Positions 35,684-49,061 of a stretch of DNA of 64,000 bases are shown here, piece by piece. The stretch comes from Nitriliruptorales bacterium. GTDB taxonomy: Bacteria; Actinomycetota; Nitriliruptoria; Euzebyales; Egibacteraceae. The stretch is from contig SKQL01000005.1 in the NCBI GenBank assembly GCA_007119035.1, positions 1 to 64,000 of the forward strand, in the 5' to 3' direction. The notes under the pieces were generated by a model. It was not told the DNA's origin. It made no database searches and worked only from the letters and a program-made list of their open reading frames with translations. A program made the position numbers and the translations under genes. Within the stretch, counting starts at the first letter, position 1; each line of letters starts with the position of its first letter.

Positions 35684-37687
35684 TCATTCCTCACCGAAGG
35701 TGAACAGCGTCACCGGCTCTCCCCTCGCGATGGGAGAGCCGGCCTCGGGCAATTGCTCCTCCACCAAGCCGACCGAGCCACGGACGAACGGGCCGAGGCG
35801 GGGGCGTGACTCCACGACGACCTCGACGTCGAGCCCCCTGTCCTGGACGGTCGCTCGCGCATCCTCGACCGACTCGCCCCGGACATCGGGGACCTCGATC
35901 GTGCGGGGTCCGAGAGAGGCGGTGAGGTTGACCGCGCTGCCCTTGTCAACGCTCGCCCCGCCCTCCAGGGACTGGCTGATGATCTCCCCGGCCTGGGGGA
36001 CCTCATCGCTGTAGGTCCGCGTCACCTCACCCAGTGCGAGGCCCGCGGCCGCGAGTGCCTCCTCCGCCTCGTCGACCTGCCGGCCTGTGAGGGTGGGGAC
36101 CTCGACCTGCTCGATGCCGAGCGAGACGACGAGTGCGACCTCGTCCCCCTGCAGCACGCTCTCGCCCGGGGACGGCTCCTGGCTCATGACCGTCCCCTCC
36201 GCGACCTCGTCGTGGTACGCGGTGTCGAGGGTGGCCTCGAGACGGTCGGCCCCGAGCCGCTCGACGGCCTCCGCCTCGGTCTCGCCGACGACGTCGGGCA
36301 CGGCCACGGGCTGGGGGCCACGGGAGAGCACCACGGAGATGTCCTCCCCGCGGCGCAGCTCAGTGTCGGGCGCAGGGTCCTGGGACAGCACGTGGCCCTC
36401 CGGGGCATCGAAATCGTAGATCTCCTCGCTCACGGTGAGACCGAGGCCCGCATCCGCGGTCTCGTCGAAGGCCGCGGCCTCGGATAGCCCGACCAGCTCC
36501 GGGACGGGTGTGATCGGCGCGATCATGTAGTGCCACCACGCGTAGGCTCCTCCGGCCGCACCCGCGAGCAGGAGCAGGGTGAGCAGTGAGGCGATCACCG
36601 CCCGGCGCACTCCCCCCGAGCGCCTCGACTCGACATCGGCGGGTCCGGCCCCCGAGTCGGTGGTGGGGACCTCCGGCTGGCCCCTGCCCCGAGGGGTGCG
36701 CGAGGAGCCGGGCGTGCGAGGACCTCTGTCAGGGGGTCCGACCGCCCGCCGAGCGGCAACCTCGCTGGCGACGACAACCGACATGGTCTCTTGGCTCTCC
36801 GCGGGGATGATCAACGTCTGGCCGTCATCGGGGCCTTTGACCACCACGGCGGCGGGGCCCCCAGGCACCGCCTCGCGCAGCTCGTCGGCGAACGCGTCGA
36901 GGTCTGGGTAGCGGTCCTGTGGCTCATGCCGGGTCGCGCGTGCCACAACCTCGTCGACCGCCGCACCGCAGGATGCCCCCTCCTGGCTCGGAGGGGGGAC
37001 GCGGTCGCGCGTATGGCGCAGGGCCACAGCCATGGGGCTGTCGCCGGCGAATGGCCGGCGGCCCGTCAGCAGCTCGTACAGCACCACGCCGAGGGCGTAC
37101 TGGTCGCTGGCCTGGCTCGCCTCCTGGCCGTCGACGAGCTCGGGTGCCATGTAGTGGACGCTGCCGATCAATGCCCCCGTCTGGGTGTGGCTCGTGCCGG
37201 CCACCACACGGGCGACACCGAAGTCCGCGACCTTCGGCGTCCCGTCCGCGGCGACGAGGACGTTCTCCGGCTTCACGTCGCGGTGGACCACTCCCGCGCG
37301 GTGGGCACGCCCGAGGGCGCGGGCGACCGGCTCGAGGACGGCCAGGGCTTCGGGCGGAGGGAGCTGCCCCCGCTCATCGAGCACCTCGCGGAGCGATAGC
37401 CCGTCGATCAGCTCCATCACGATGTAGGGCAGGTCCGCCACACCCTGGTCGTACACGCCGACTATGTGGGGATGCGACAGGGACGCCGCGTGCCGGGCCT
37501 CCGTCCGGAAGCGCGCCTGCAGCTCCTCGTCCCCCGCGAGGTGGGAGTGGAGCACCTTCACCGCGACCGCGCGCTCGAGCGTGAGGTCGTATCCTCGGTA
37601 TATCGTCGCCATCCCACCGGAGCCGATGCGCTCCGCCACACGGTAGCGCTCACCGAGGATGGTCCCGGCGCTCACCGGCCCCTGCAT
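35684..37687 (-). CDS. Serine/threonine protein kinase with four PASTA domains (PknB-like)
   Basis: GERYRVAERIGSGGMATIYRGYD, VVHRDVKPENVLVAADG, DFGVARV; one TM; four PASTA-like repeats. ORF opens at 37777, ATG 37687 preferred. Confidence 0.92.
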   Translation of the reverse strand: MQGPVSAGTILGERYRVAERIGSGGMATIYRGYDLTLERAVAVKVLHSHLAGDEELQARFRTEARHAASLSHPHIVGVYDQGVADLPYIVMELIDGLSLREVLDERGQLPPPEALAVLEPVARALGRAHRAGVVHRDVKPENVLVAADGTPKVADFGVARVVAGTSHTQTGALIGSVHYMAPELVDGQEASQASDQYALGVVLYELLTGRRPFAGDSPMAVALRHTRDRVPPPSQEGASCGAAVDEVVARATRHEPQDRYPDLDAFADELREAVPGGPAAVVVKGPDDGQTLIIPAESQETMSVVVASEVAARRAVGPPDRGPRTPGSSRTPRGRGQPEVPTTDSGAGPADVESRRSGGVRRAVIASLLTLLLLAGAAGGAYAWWHYMIAPITPVPELVGLSEAAAFDETADAGLGLTVSEEIYDFDAPEGHVLSQDPAPDTELRRGEDISVVLSRGPQPVAVPDVVGETEAEAVERLGADRLEATLDTAYHDEVAEGTVMSQEPSPGESVLQGDEVALVVSLGIEQVEVPTLTGRQVDEAEEALAAAGLALGEVTRTYSDEVPQAGEIISQSLEGGASVDKGSAVNLTASLGPRTIEVPDVRGESVEDARATVQDRGLDVEVVVESRPRLGPFVRGSVGLVEEQLPEAGSPIARGEPVTLFTFGEE

Positions 37688-37848
37688 CGCGGAGCTGGCG
37701 CCCTTCTCGCGCGTGACGGCAACGGGACCGGGTGGCCCGGCCACCGGTCCGCGATCGGCGTCCTCTCCACGTTGCATCGATGCGAAGTTTACGGTCCTCG
37801 TGGCGGCAAGGGGATCAGGCGGCGCACGCAGGTCGTACCCTGGAGTAC

Positions 37849-38187
37849 ATGGACGATCCTGACTTCATGGAGGCGTTGGCGACGCTCGGCTTCGTCTTCG
37901 TCCAGCAAGACCGCCGTGGCACTCTCCAGTTCGCGCGCCAACCCAATCGGTTCCTCACGCAGTGGGTGCACGACTTCGGCGACGAGCTGCTCTTCACGTG
38001 GGAGTTCGACCTCGGCGAGTACTGCGACTCGATCGGTTGGCAGATCGGCGCCGCGGAGACGAGCTTTCAGATCCTGTACCCGCAGTACGACGTCGCGCTC
38101 GCCCGCGATCTCGACGCGGTCGCGTCCGAGGTACAGAGGCTCGAGTCCCACCTGAGTCGCCTCGACCTCGCGGATCCCTCGCTGTGA
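37849..38187 (+). CDS. Conserved-looking small protein, unknown function
   Basis: MDDPDFMEALATLGFVFVQQDRRGTLQFARQPNRFLTQWVHDFGDELLFTWEFDLGEYCDSIGWQIG; TACCCT 7 nt upstream of ATG. Confidence 0.6.
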   Translation: MDDPDFMEALATLGFVFVQQDRRGTLQFARQPNRFLTQWVHDFGDELLFTWEFDLGEYCDSIGWQIGAAETSFQILYPQYDVALARDLDAVASEVQRLESHLSRLDLADPSL

Positions 38188-38278
38188 TCCGGGCATCGGG
38201 TGACGCCTGCTGGGTATCCTCTGCATGACAGCATCGGGGCGTAGGACCGACGCACCGGACGCGTCAGAAGAGGGGACG

Positions 38279-41116
<2,838 letters not shown>

Positions 41117-42019
41117 GGTGAGCGGCCCGTCGATCCGGTCGACGATGTTCCCGTCGCGCCCGATGGCGTAGAGCCAGGGCTCGCTGGGCAATCCCCAGTC
41201 AAGGACGGGAGGCGCGACCGTCTCCGCGGCGTCGGTGTAGATCTCGACATGGACCCACGCGAGGTCACCCCAGTCCTCCGCCGCCCTGACCTGGTCGGCG
41301 ATCTCCACGGCGGGGCCGCAGACGCTCGTCTGGCAGTAGGCCGGCGTGGCGAACAGGAGCACCACCGGGCGTCCCTCGTCGAGACTCGTGTCGAGGCTCA
41401 CCTCGTGCATCTCGCAGACCGGATTCGAGGTGCAGAGCGCGTCGTAGCCCTGGTCGTCGGCGGTGGTGGGGGTCGTCGCGGGCACTGCGGGGTCACCGGG
41501 GGCGGGGAACTCGCTATCCGCGGCATCCACGACACTCACCGCTCCCTGCCCCTTGCGCCCGTCCGCGACCGCGACGATCGACCAGAAGCCGGCGTCGGGC
41601 AGGTCGATGTGCGTACGGTAGGTCCCGAGCCGCTCCTCGCCCTCCCTCGAGAACTCCGTATCGAAGGGGCCACCCACGATCTCGTCGTCGGGATCGGCGA
41701 CGTACACCTCGACCGAGTCGCTCTGCACGGGACGGTTCTCCTCGTCGACGAGCATGAACGCGTACCGGCGCTGCTCCCCGGTCAGCAGCTCGAAGGACGG
41801 TTGCAGGAGGCTCAGCTCGGGCGGGCCGTCGGGCACACCCGAGCTCGAGCCGCCCAGGGAGCCGCAGGCCGACAGCACGAGGCCTGCGCCGGCGGTGGCG
41901 CCGACGGCAGCGAGGAAACGACGACGGTCCATTTCGGGGGATGGCTCCTGTGAGGTGGGATGCTGTTCCCTCCAACGTAGCGGCGCACCGCCTGTGTTCC
42001 GGTGGCAGACTTGAGCGCG

Positions 42020-42919
42020 ATGCCCCATATTCGCCTGACCGCTTGTCTCGCGGTCGTCGCGCTCCTGGCCACCGCGTGCGTGGGCGAGCCCCGGGACGGG
42101 CGCGAGCCGGTGGTGGTCGGCGTCGGATCCACGGCCGAGCAGCACGTGCTCGCGTCCCTGACCGTGGCCGCGCTCGCCTCGGAGGAGATCCCGACAGAGG
42201 TCCGGGAGGAGCTCGGGACCACGGTGGGCTTGCGTCGGGAGGCGACCAACGGCCGCATCGACCTGTTCTGGGACTACACAGGCGCCGCATGGGCACTCGG
42301 GCTCGGGGAGCAGGCGCCCCCGGCCGATCCCGAGGAGTCGTGGAAACGGGTGCGCCAGGCCGACAGGCGAAACGGGCTGCTGTGGCTGGAGGCGTCTGCG
42401 GCTGACGCGACGTTCGCGCTGTTCGTGCGCTCCGACGCCATCCCGGGCGATGGCAACGCCACGATGAGCTGGCTCGCGGGGGAGTTGTCCGGCGCGGAGC
42501 GGTCCCTCTGCGCGGACCCTGACTTCCTGCTTCGCCCCGGGGGGCTGGACGCGCTGGCCGGCGAGTACGCGATCGACCTCGCGAGGGTGCCACGCCGTCC
42601 GACCGGCGAAGCGGAGGCGATCGCAGCGGTGGAGGAGGAGCGGTGCTTCGCGGGCCTTGCGACCGCGACCAGCGGTGCGGCTCGTCTCTCTGACTTGGCG
42701 CCCGTCGCCGATGACCTCGGTGTGCTGCCGGCCTTCGTCGCGGCCCCCGTCGTTCGCGCCGAGTCCCCTGCGGACGTCACGGAGGTTGCGGAGGCCCTCG
42801 AGCCGGTCGCCCGCGGGCTCGATACGCAGACATTGGCTCGGATCAACGCCCAGTACGAAGGGGGAGGCGATCTCGAGGAGCTGGCGGAGCAGTTCCTCGA
42901 AGAGGTGGCTGCGGACTGA
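42020..42919 (+). CDS. Lipoprotein, osmoprotectant (OpuAC-like) substrate-binding protein without an adjacent transporter
   Basis: LLATACVGE lipobox; VVVGVGSTAEQHVLASLTVAAL...TNGRIDLFWDYTGAAW; CAGACT 8 nt upstream of ATG 42020. Confidence 0.72.
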   Translation: MPHIRLTACLAVVALLATACVGEPRDGREPVVVGVGSTAEQHVLASLTVAALASEEIPTEVREELGTTVGLRREATNGRIDLFWDYTGAAWALGLGEQAPPADPEESWKRVRQADRRNGLLWLEASAADATFALFVRSDAIPGDGNATMSWLAGELSGAERSLCADPDFLLRPGGLDALAGEYAIDLARVPRRPTGEAEAIAAVEEERCFAGLATATSGAARLSDLAPVADDLGVLPAFVAAPVVRAESPADVTEVAEALEPVARGLDTQTLARINAQYEGGGDLEELAEQFLEEVAAD

Positions 42920-42947
42920 CCATCCCGGCCATGGCGGGCCGGCGAGG

Positions 42948-42976
42948 TTGACAGTGCTGCACGAGGGGAATACCTT
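42948..42976 (+). promoter_or_regulatory. Promoter TTGACA-N17-TACCTT
   Basis: -35 TTGACA 42948-42953; -10 TACCTT 42971-42976. Confidence 0.6.
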
Positions 42977-42988
42977 CGGCCAGGGAGT

Positions 42989-43002
42989 CGAACACATGTT
43001 CT
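42989..43002. promoter_or_regulatory. LexA/SOS-box-like operator CGAACACATGTTCT
   Basis: CGAAC-N4-GTTC core of the actinobacterial SOS box, just downstream of the promoter at 42948-42976. Confidence 0.65.
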
Positions 43003-43133
43003 CCTCCCTCGGCCTCTCTCTTCGGGACCGAGCTGGGACCGAGCGGCGTCAACGGTGCGAGGGGAAGGCGCATCCGAGACGCCCTCGGTCCTCTCCTTCC
43101 CGTCCCCATGGCCCCCGATCATGGAACGCGACG

Positions 43134-43400
43134 GTGACAAGACGATATCGAGATCCCGTGGAGATGTTGGAGTTGCGCCCCGACAGACGCGCGGGCGGTG
43201 CGCCCGCGCGGTTCCGTTGGAGGGGGAGCGTCCATCTCGTCACCGACGTCCTCGGATACTGGCGCGAGGACGCCGCATACTGGACGGGAGGTGGCATCGA
43301 CATCCCGCAGCGTGATCTTTGGCGGGTGGAGACCGCGGATCGCGTCTGCGAGTTGGTGCACGAGCACGGGGCATGGCGCCTTGCCCGGATCTGGGACTAG
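43134..43400 (+). CDS. DUF6504-like small protein
   Basis: From GTG 43134: VTRRYRDPVEMLELRPDRRAGGAPARFRWRGSVHLVTDVLGYWREDAAYWTGGGIDIPQRDLWRVETADRVCELVHEHGAWRLARIWD; family assignment from memory. Confidence 0.65.
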   Translation: MTRRYRDPVEMLELRPDRRAGGAPARFRWRGSVHLVTDVLGYWREDAAYWTGGGIDIPQRDLWRVETADRVCELVHEHGAWRLARIWD

Positions 43401-43436
43401 GGATGTGGCCCGAGGGGTCATGGAAGGGGTCGAGCC

Positions 43437-44060
43437 GTGATCGACGAGGAAGGCCGAGTGCCCGTAGCGCGGCCTGCTCCCGTTGCACGTCCGATCCTCG
43501 AGGAGCTTGCCGCGCGCTGGAGCCCACGCGCGATCGCCCCCGACCGCCCCGTTCCGCACAGCGCCGTGCTGACCGTGCTCGAGGCTGCCCGTTGGGCGCC
43601 TTCCTCGGGCAATGCCCAGCCCTGGCGGTACGTCCTCTACGACGAGGAGGTCTCACAGGAGCGGGATCTCGCACGTGCGACGCTGAAGGGCGGCAACGCC
43701 TGGGCACGGGTGGCGCCGGTGCTGTTGCTGTCCACGGTCGCCAAGAACTGGCCGGGCAGTGACGAGCCGAACCCGATGGCGCTCCACGATGTCGGCGCCG
43801 CGTCGATGGCGTTGTCTCTGCAGGCCTTCGCCGAGGGCCTCGTCGTGCACCAACTGGCGGGGTTCGACCGGGAGGCGATGCGGCGGGTCGCGCAGCTGCC
43901 CGCGGGGATCGATCCGGTGACCCTGGTCGCGCTGGGCTATCCGGGGGAGATCGGCGATCTGCCGGACAAGCTGCAACAGCGGGAGCGCGGTGAGCGCGCG
44001 AGACGCCCCATAGGCGAGCTCGCGTGGCGCGGCACCATCGACGGGCCTCCCGTCACTTGA
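43437..44060 (+). CDS. Nitroreductase family protein
   Basis: RWSPRAIAPDRPVPHSAVLTVLEAARWAPSSGNAQPWRYVLY, DVGAASMALSLQAFAEGLVVHQLAGFD. Confidence 0.9.
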   Translation: MIDEEGRVPVARPAPVARPILEELAARWSPRAIAPDRPVPHSAVLTVLEAARWAPSSGNAQPWRYVLYDEEVSQERDLARATLKGGNAWARVAPVLLLSTVAKNWPGSDEPNPMALHDVGAASMALSLQAFAEGLVVHQLAGFDREAMRRVAQLPAGIDPVTLVALGYPGEIGDLPDKLQQRERGERARRPIGELAWRGTIDGPPVT

Positions 44061-44205
44061 GTTCGGGGCCCCGTTTGGTGGGCAGCATCTCGTACACGGG
44101 GCGCGCGCAGATTAGGGTATGGGGGACGAGCACGGGGCCGATCGCACCGTCGCTCCGACGAGAGGTCGCCCGAACAACGGATGGCGGCCGATGGCAGGGA
44201 GTGAG

Positions 44206-46977
44206 ATGGCAGACAGTCATGGCACCGACGAGCAGATCCTCCTCGATGGGATCCCCACCCAACTGCCCGACATCGATCCCGCGGAGACCGCGGAATGGGT
44301 AGCTTCGCTGCAGTCCGTCGTGCAGCACCACGGCCGTGACCGGGCGCGCTACCTGCTGTTGCGCCTCCTGAAGGAGCAGGGCGCGCTCGGCGTCGGTGTG
44401 CCCTCGCTCACCTCCACGGACTACATCAACACCATCCCCCCCGAGGAGGAGCCGGAGTTCCCCGGGGACGAGCACATCGAGCGCCGGATCCGCGCGTTCA
44501 TCCGCTGGAACGCCGCGGTCATGGTGACCCGTGCGAATCGCCCGGAGATCGGCGTCGGCGGCCACATCGCCACGTACGCCTCCGCGGCCAGCCTCTACGA
44601 GGTCGGCTTCAACCACTTCTTCAAGGGCAAGCGCGGCAACGGGGACGGCGACCAGATCTTCTTCCAGGGCCATGCCTCACCGGGAATGTACGCGCGTGCC
44701 TATCTCGAAGGCCGGTTGACCGAGGAGCAACTGGATCTCTTCCGGCAGGAGCAGAGCCCAGGCGGACTGTCGAGCTACCCCCATCCCCGTCTCATGCCGA
44801 GGTTCTGGGAGTTCCCGACCGTGTCGATGGGACTCGGCGCGATCAGCTCGATCTACCAGGCACGGATGAACAAGTACCTGCACAACCGCGGCTTCCAGGA
44901 CACCTCGGGCTCGCGGGTCTGGGCGTTCCTCGGGGACGGCGAGATGGACGAGCCCGAGGCGATCGGCGCGCTGCCTGTCGCCGCCCGGGAGGGCCTCGAC
45001 AACCTCACGTGGATCGTCAACTGCAACCTGCAGCGCCTCGACGGCCCTGTCCGCGGCAACGGCAAGATCGTCCAGGAGCTCGAGTCCGTCTTCCGTGGCG
45101 CGGGTTGGAACGTCATCAAGGTCCTGTGGGGTCGCAAGTGGGACGAGCTTCTCGCGCTCGACCACCACGGCGAGCTGGTAGAGAAGATGAACACCACGCC
45201 CGACGGGCAGTTCCAGACCTATACCGTCTCGAGTGGTGACTACATCCGGGAGAAGTTCTTCGACTCCCCCGACTTGCGGCGCATCCTCGCCGACTCCTCG
45301 CTGACCGAGGAGGACCTGCCCGTCCTCGACCGGGGCGGGCACGACTACCGCAAGGTGTACTCCGCGTTCGAGCTCGCCACGAAGCACACGGGCCGGCCGA
45401 CGGTGATCCTCGCGCAGACGATCAAGGGCTGGACGCTCGGACCGGATTTCGAGGCTCGAAACGCCACGCACCAGATGAAGAAACTCACGGAGAAGGCGCT
45501 CAAGAAGTTCCGCGACCGCCTCCACCTCGATGTCTCCGACGACCAGCTCGCCGCGGACCTGCCGCCCTATCATCACCCGGGGGAGGACTCCGAGGAGATC
45601 CGGTACATGAAGGAGCGCCGCGCGGAGCTGGGCGGCCCCATCCCGGAGCGCAGCGTACAGGTCCAAGGCCTCGACCTGCCGGAGCACGACGCCTACGAGG
45701 CGTTGAAGGGCGGGTCCGGCTCCTCGGAGGTCGCGACCACGATGGCCTTCGTGCGCCTCCTGCGGGACCTCTTCAAGCACCCCACGCTCGGGGAGCGCAT
45801 CGTTCCCATCATCCCTGACGAGGCACGCACGTTCGGGATGGACTCTTTTTTCCCGCAGCTGAAGATCTACTCCGTGCACGGCCAGAACTACGAGCCGGTC
45901 GACAGGGAGATGTTGCTCTCCTACCGGGAAGCGACCGACGGCCAGATTCTGCACGAGGGGATCACCGAGGCGGGTAGCGTCGCGTCCTTCACCGCTGCGG
46001 GCACGAGCTACTCGACGTTCGGTGAGGGGCTGCTGCCCGTCTACGTGTTCTACTCGATGTTCGGCTTCCAGCGCACCGCGGACTCCATCTGGCAGGCAGC
46101 CGATCAGCGTGCGCGTGGCTTCCTCATCGGCGCCACCGCGGGCCGTACCACCCTGAACGGCGAGGGGCTCCAGCACGAGGACGGGCACTCCATCCTCATG
46201 GCGGCCACGAACCCCGGTGTCGAGACCTACGATCCGTCCTTCGCCTACGAGATCGCCGTCCTCGTGGAGGACGGCGTCAACCGCATGCTCGGCGGATGGG
46301 CGGCCGAGGACGGCACAGGGCGGTGGGACGACGACCCGCTGGGGCGCCCCGAGGGCCGTGACGTCATGTACTACCTGACCGTCTACAACGAGGCGCTCGC
46401 GCAACCCCCCATGCCGGATGGTCTCGACGAGTCGTTGGTGGTGAGAGGCATCTACCGCTTCGCCGAAGCGCGGGAGGGCACCGCGCAACGAGCCCAGGTG
46501 CTCGCGTCGGGCTCCGCCATGAAGATGGCTCAGGAGGCTTGCGGAATGCTCGCCGACGACTGGGACGTCGGCGCGGATCTGTGGAGTGTGCCGGGCTGGG
46601 TGGGCCTGCACCGCGACGGTATCGCGTGTGACCGCTACAACCGCCTGCATCCGGGGGCGGAACAGCGCGTGCCCTTCGTGACCCGCTCCCTGTCCGAGTC
46701 CTCAGGGCCCTTCGTGGCGGTGACCGACTACCAGCAGGCGGTGCCGCGGCTGATCGCCCCATGGGTGCCCGGCCGCTTGAGCACGCTCGGCACGGACGGC
46801 TTCGGCCGCTCCGACACGCGCACGAACCTCCGTCGCCACTTCCAGATCGACGCGGCGCACATCGTCGTGGCGGTGCTCGCCGACCTCGCCGAGTCGGGGG
46901 AGATCAAGCCGGAGGTCGTACGGGAGGCCATCGAGCGCTACGGCATCGACTCGGAGGCAGACACGATCGTTCCGTGA
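44206..46977 (+). CDS. aceE: Pyruvate dehydrogenase E1 component, homodimeric type
   Basis: [105 protein letters not shown] opens at 44119; ATG 44206 after AGGGAG preferred. Confidence 0.94.
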   Translation: MADSHGTDEQILLDGIPTQLPDIDPAETAEWVASLQSVVQHHGRDRARYLLLRLLKEQGALGVGVPSLTSTDYINTIPPEEEPEFPGDEHIERRIRAFIRWNAAVMVTRANRPEIGVGGHIATYASAASLYEVGFNHFFKGKRGNGDGDQIFFQGHASPGMYARAYLEGRLTEEQLDLFRQEQSPGGLSSYPHPRLMPRFWEFPTVSMGLGAISSIYQARMNKYLHNRGFQDTSGSRVWAFLGDGEMDEPEAIGALPVAAREGLDNLTWIVNCNLQRLDGPVRGNGKIVQELESVFRGAGWNVIKVLWGRKWDELLALDHHGELVEKMNTTPDGQFQTYTVSSGDYIREKFFDSPDLRRILADSSLTEEDLPVLDRGGHDYRKVYSAFELATKHTGRPTVILAQTIKGWTLGPDFEARNATHQMKKLTEKALKKFRDRLHLDVSDDQLAADLPPYHHPGEDSEEIRYMKERRAELGGPIPERSVQVQGLDLPEHDAYEALKGGSGSSEVATTMAFVRLLRDLFKHPTLGERIVPIIPDEARTFGMDSFFPQLKIYSVHGQNYEPVDREMLLSYREATDGQILHEGITEAGSVASFTAAGTSYSTFGEGLLPVYVFYSMFGFQRTADSIWQAADQRARGFLIGATAGRTTLNGEGLQHEDGHSILMAATNPGVETYDPSFAYEIAVLVEDGVNRMLGGWAAEDGTGRWDDDPLGRPEGRDVMYYLTVYNEALAQPPMPDGLDESLVVRGIYRFAEAREGTAQRAQVLASGSAMKMAQEACGMLADDWDVGADLWSVPGWVGLHRDGIACDRYNRLHPGAEQRVPFVTRSLSESSGPFVAVTDYQQAVPRLIAPWVPGRLSTLGTDGFGRSDTRTNLRRHFQIDAAHIVVAVLADLAESGEIKPEVVREAIERYGIDSEADTIVP

Positions 46978-47024
46978 GTCCCTCGTCCCGCCCGGGTCGC
47001 CGACCTCGTGTTGCGCGGGCGGGA

Positions 47025-49049
47025 CTACACGAGCTCACGGAAGATCGCGCGATCCCAGGTCTTCGCGAACACGCGTCGTCCCGACTCGTAGGCGTCCAGG
47101 GTCGCGTGGAGGAAGAAGGACTCCTCGTTGCACGTGAGAACGGTCCGTGCGACGACCTCAGCCGACCAGGAGCCGCGTGACAGGCTTCGCGTCGAGACCG
47201 TCTCGCCCTCCACCGAGGTGAAGTCGTCGGCGGTCGAGCGGTACCACTCGGTGGTCTTGCGCCGCACGACCATGCCGTGGTCGTCGATCCGGTAGGTGCC
47301 CTGGTCGTCGATCACCTCGAGGGTGGAGCGGTCGGCGGCGAGGTCGCGGCTCACCACCCAGTTCTGCTGTGGTGACTCGAGCACGGTGGTCTCGAGCGCG
47401 GGCGCTCCCTCGGCCGGCTCGAACGGGTTCTCCCGGACGATCTCGTCGGGAGCGTCCCGGAGAGGCAGGACGACGGTGCTCTCCTCGGGGTAGACGGTCA
47501 TCTGCACCGGCTCCGGCGGAGGCCAGGCGAGGGGCCAGTACGACGTCGACAGGGCGAGCCGCAGACGGTGGCCCTCGGGCACGATCTGAGCGACCCCGTT
47601 GAGCCGAACGCTGACCCGCATCGGCTCACCCACAGGTACCTCGGAGGGGTGCTCATGGCCCTCGCGATGGCACAGGTTCAGCATCCCGTAAGTGATCCGC
47701 GTCGCCTTGCCGTCGGGAGCGACGTCGATCAACCGGGCCGCAACCATCGCCACGGGGCGGTTCACGGAGACGCTCAGCTCGGCAGAGGGCGACCCGAGCA
47801 GCTCCACGGGGGCGTCCAGCGGCTCCGAGTCGAAGACGAGCGCTCCACCGTCCTCCTCACGCTGGTCGTGGGGCAGGTCGGGCGCGGCCGCGTAGCTGCA
47901 CCACTTGCCCGCGAACAAGCCGAGCGAGAGGGGTGACTGCACGCCGCGGGCCTCGACCGGGCCGGGCGTCTCGTCATGGTGGAGGATCCGCCCGCGGGTC
48001 AGCGCGTAGCGCTTCGAGGTCACCTGCGGTGTGGGCCAGCGGTCGACGGCCACCCAGCGCCCGGGTCGGCGGTCGTAGGAGGGGCTCGGCGTGACGCTGT
48101 CCTGCATCCATAGATGCAGCACCGGCTCGTCCTCGATCCCGTTCTCCTCACCCTTCAGCCAACGATCCCACCACCGCACCGCCTCCTGGAGGAAGCCGAT
48201 GGCCGGCCCGGGGGTCCCCATGTGGGGATAGGTGTGGCTCCACGGGCCGATGATCCCCTTGCGTGGCACGTCGAGGTTGCCGAGCAACCGGAATACCGCG
48301 TTCGAGTAGCCGTCGGCCCAGCCGCTGACCGCGAGCACGGGGCAGTTGATCGCCGCGTAGTCCTCGCACACCGAGCCTTGCCGCCAGTAGGCGTCCCGGT
48401 GCTGGTGACGCAGCCAGGTCTCGAGCCACAGGCCGCTGCCCTCGAGCCGCTGGTGCCACATCGCCCGCCAGCGGTCCCCCACGAGCTCGGGATCCGGTGG
48501 CATCGAGTTGTACGCGAACATCACCGACCCCCATGAGAGGTTGTCGCCGAGCAGGCACCCACCCATGTAGTGGACGTCGTCCGCGTACCGGTCGTCGGTC
48601 GAGGACGCGGTGATGACGGCCTGGAGCTGTGGTGGCCGTCGCGCAGCGAGCTGGAGGCCGTTGAAGCCGCCCCAGCTGATTCCCATCATCCCGACGTTGC
48701 CGTCGCACCAGTCCTGCTCCGCGAGCCAGGAGAGCACGTCCTCACCGTCGTCGAGCTCCTGGGGGAGGTACTCGTCGGTCAGGACCCCCTCGCTGTCGCC
48801 CGAGCCCCGTAAGTCCACTCGCACGCTCGCGTAGCCGTGCCCCGCGAAGTACGGGTGCATCTGCGTGTCGCGCTTCCGCGTGCCGTCACGCTTGCGGTAG
48901 GGGATGTACTCGAGGATCGCCGGCACGGGATCATCCTCGGCGTCCTGCGGCATCCATACGCGGGCGGCGAGGCGGGTCCCATCGCGCATGGGGATCCACG
49001 TGTGCTCGATCTCTGCGACTTTGTGCGGGAAGGTCTCGACTATTCGCAA
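47025..49049 (-). CDS. CocE/NonD family hydrolase (X-Pro dipeptidyl-peptidase-like)
   Basis: WIPMRDGTRLAARVWMP, YRKRDGT, VRVDLRGSGDSEG, VGMMGISWGGFNGLQLAA, C-terminal beta-rich domain. Confidence 0.9.
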   Translation of the reverse strand: MRIVETFPHKVAEIEHTWIPMRDGTRLAARVWMPQDAEDDPVPAILEYIPYRKRDGTRKRDTQMHPYFAGHGYASVRVDLRGSGDSEGVLTDEYLPQELDDGEDVLSWLAEQDWCDGNVGMMGISWGGFNGLQLAARRPPQLQAVITASSTDDRYADDVHYMGGCLLGDNLSWGSVMFAYNSMPPDPELVGDRWRAMWHQRLEGSGLWLETWLRHQHRDAYWRQGSVCEDYAAINCPVLAVSGWADGYSNAVFRLLGNLDVPRKGIIGPWSHTYPHMGTPGPAIGFLQEAVRWWDRWLKGEENGIEDEPVLHLWMQDSVTPSPSYDRRPGRWVAVDRWPTPQVTSKRYALTRGRILHHDETPGPVEARGVQSPLSLGLFAGKWCSYAAAPDLPHDQREEDGGALVFDSEPLDAPVELLGSPSAELSVSVNRPVAMVAARLIDVAPDGKATRITYGMLNLCHREGHEHPSEVPVGEPMRVSVRLNGVAQIVPEGHRLRLALSTSYWPLAWPPPEPVQMTVYPEESTVVLPLRDAPDEIVRENPFEPAEGAPALETTVLESPQQNWVVSRDLAADRSTLEVIDDQGTYRIDDHGMVVRRKTTEWYRSTADDFTSVEGETVSTRSLSRGSWSAEVVARTVLTCNEESFFLHATLDAYESGRRVFAKTWDRAIFRELV

Positions 49050-49061
49050 GCGGAGCGCTCC

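Noticed and set aside
38188-38278. Possible TPP riboswitch before thiO
   Set aside because: Could not identify the conserved CUGAGA or downstream pyrophosphate-binding elements
44677-46650. 657-aa minus-strand ORF antisense to aceE
   Set aside because: Antisense shadow of a clear aceE gene
47425-47434. GAACGGGTTC as an SOS box
   Set aside because: Wrong spacer length (2 nt) and within the CocE coding region
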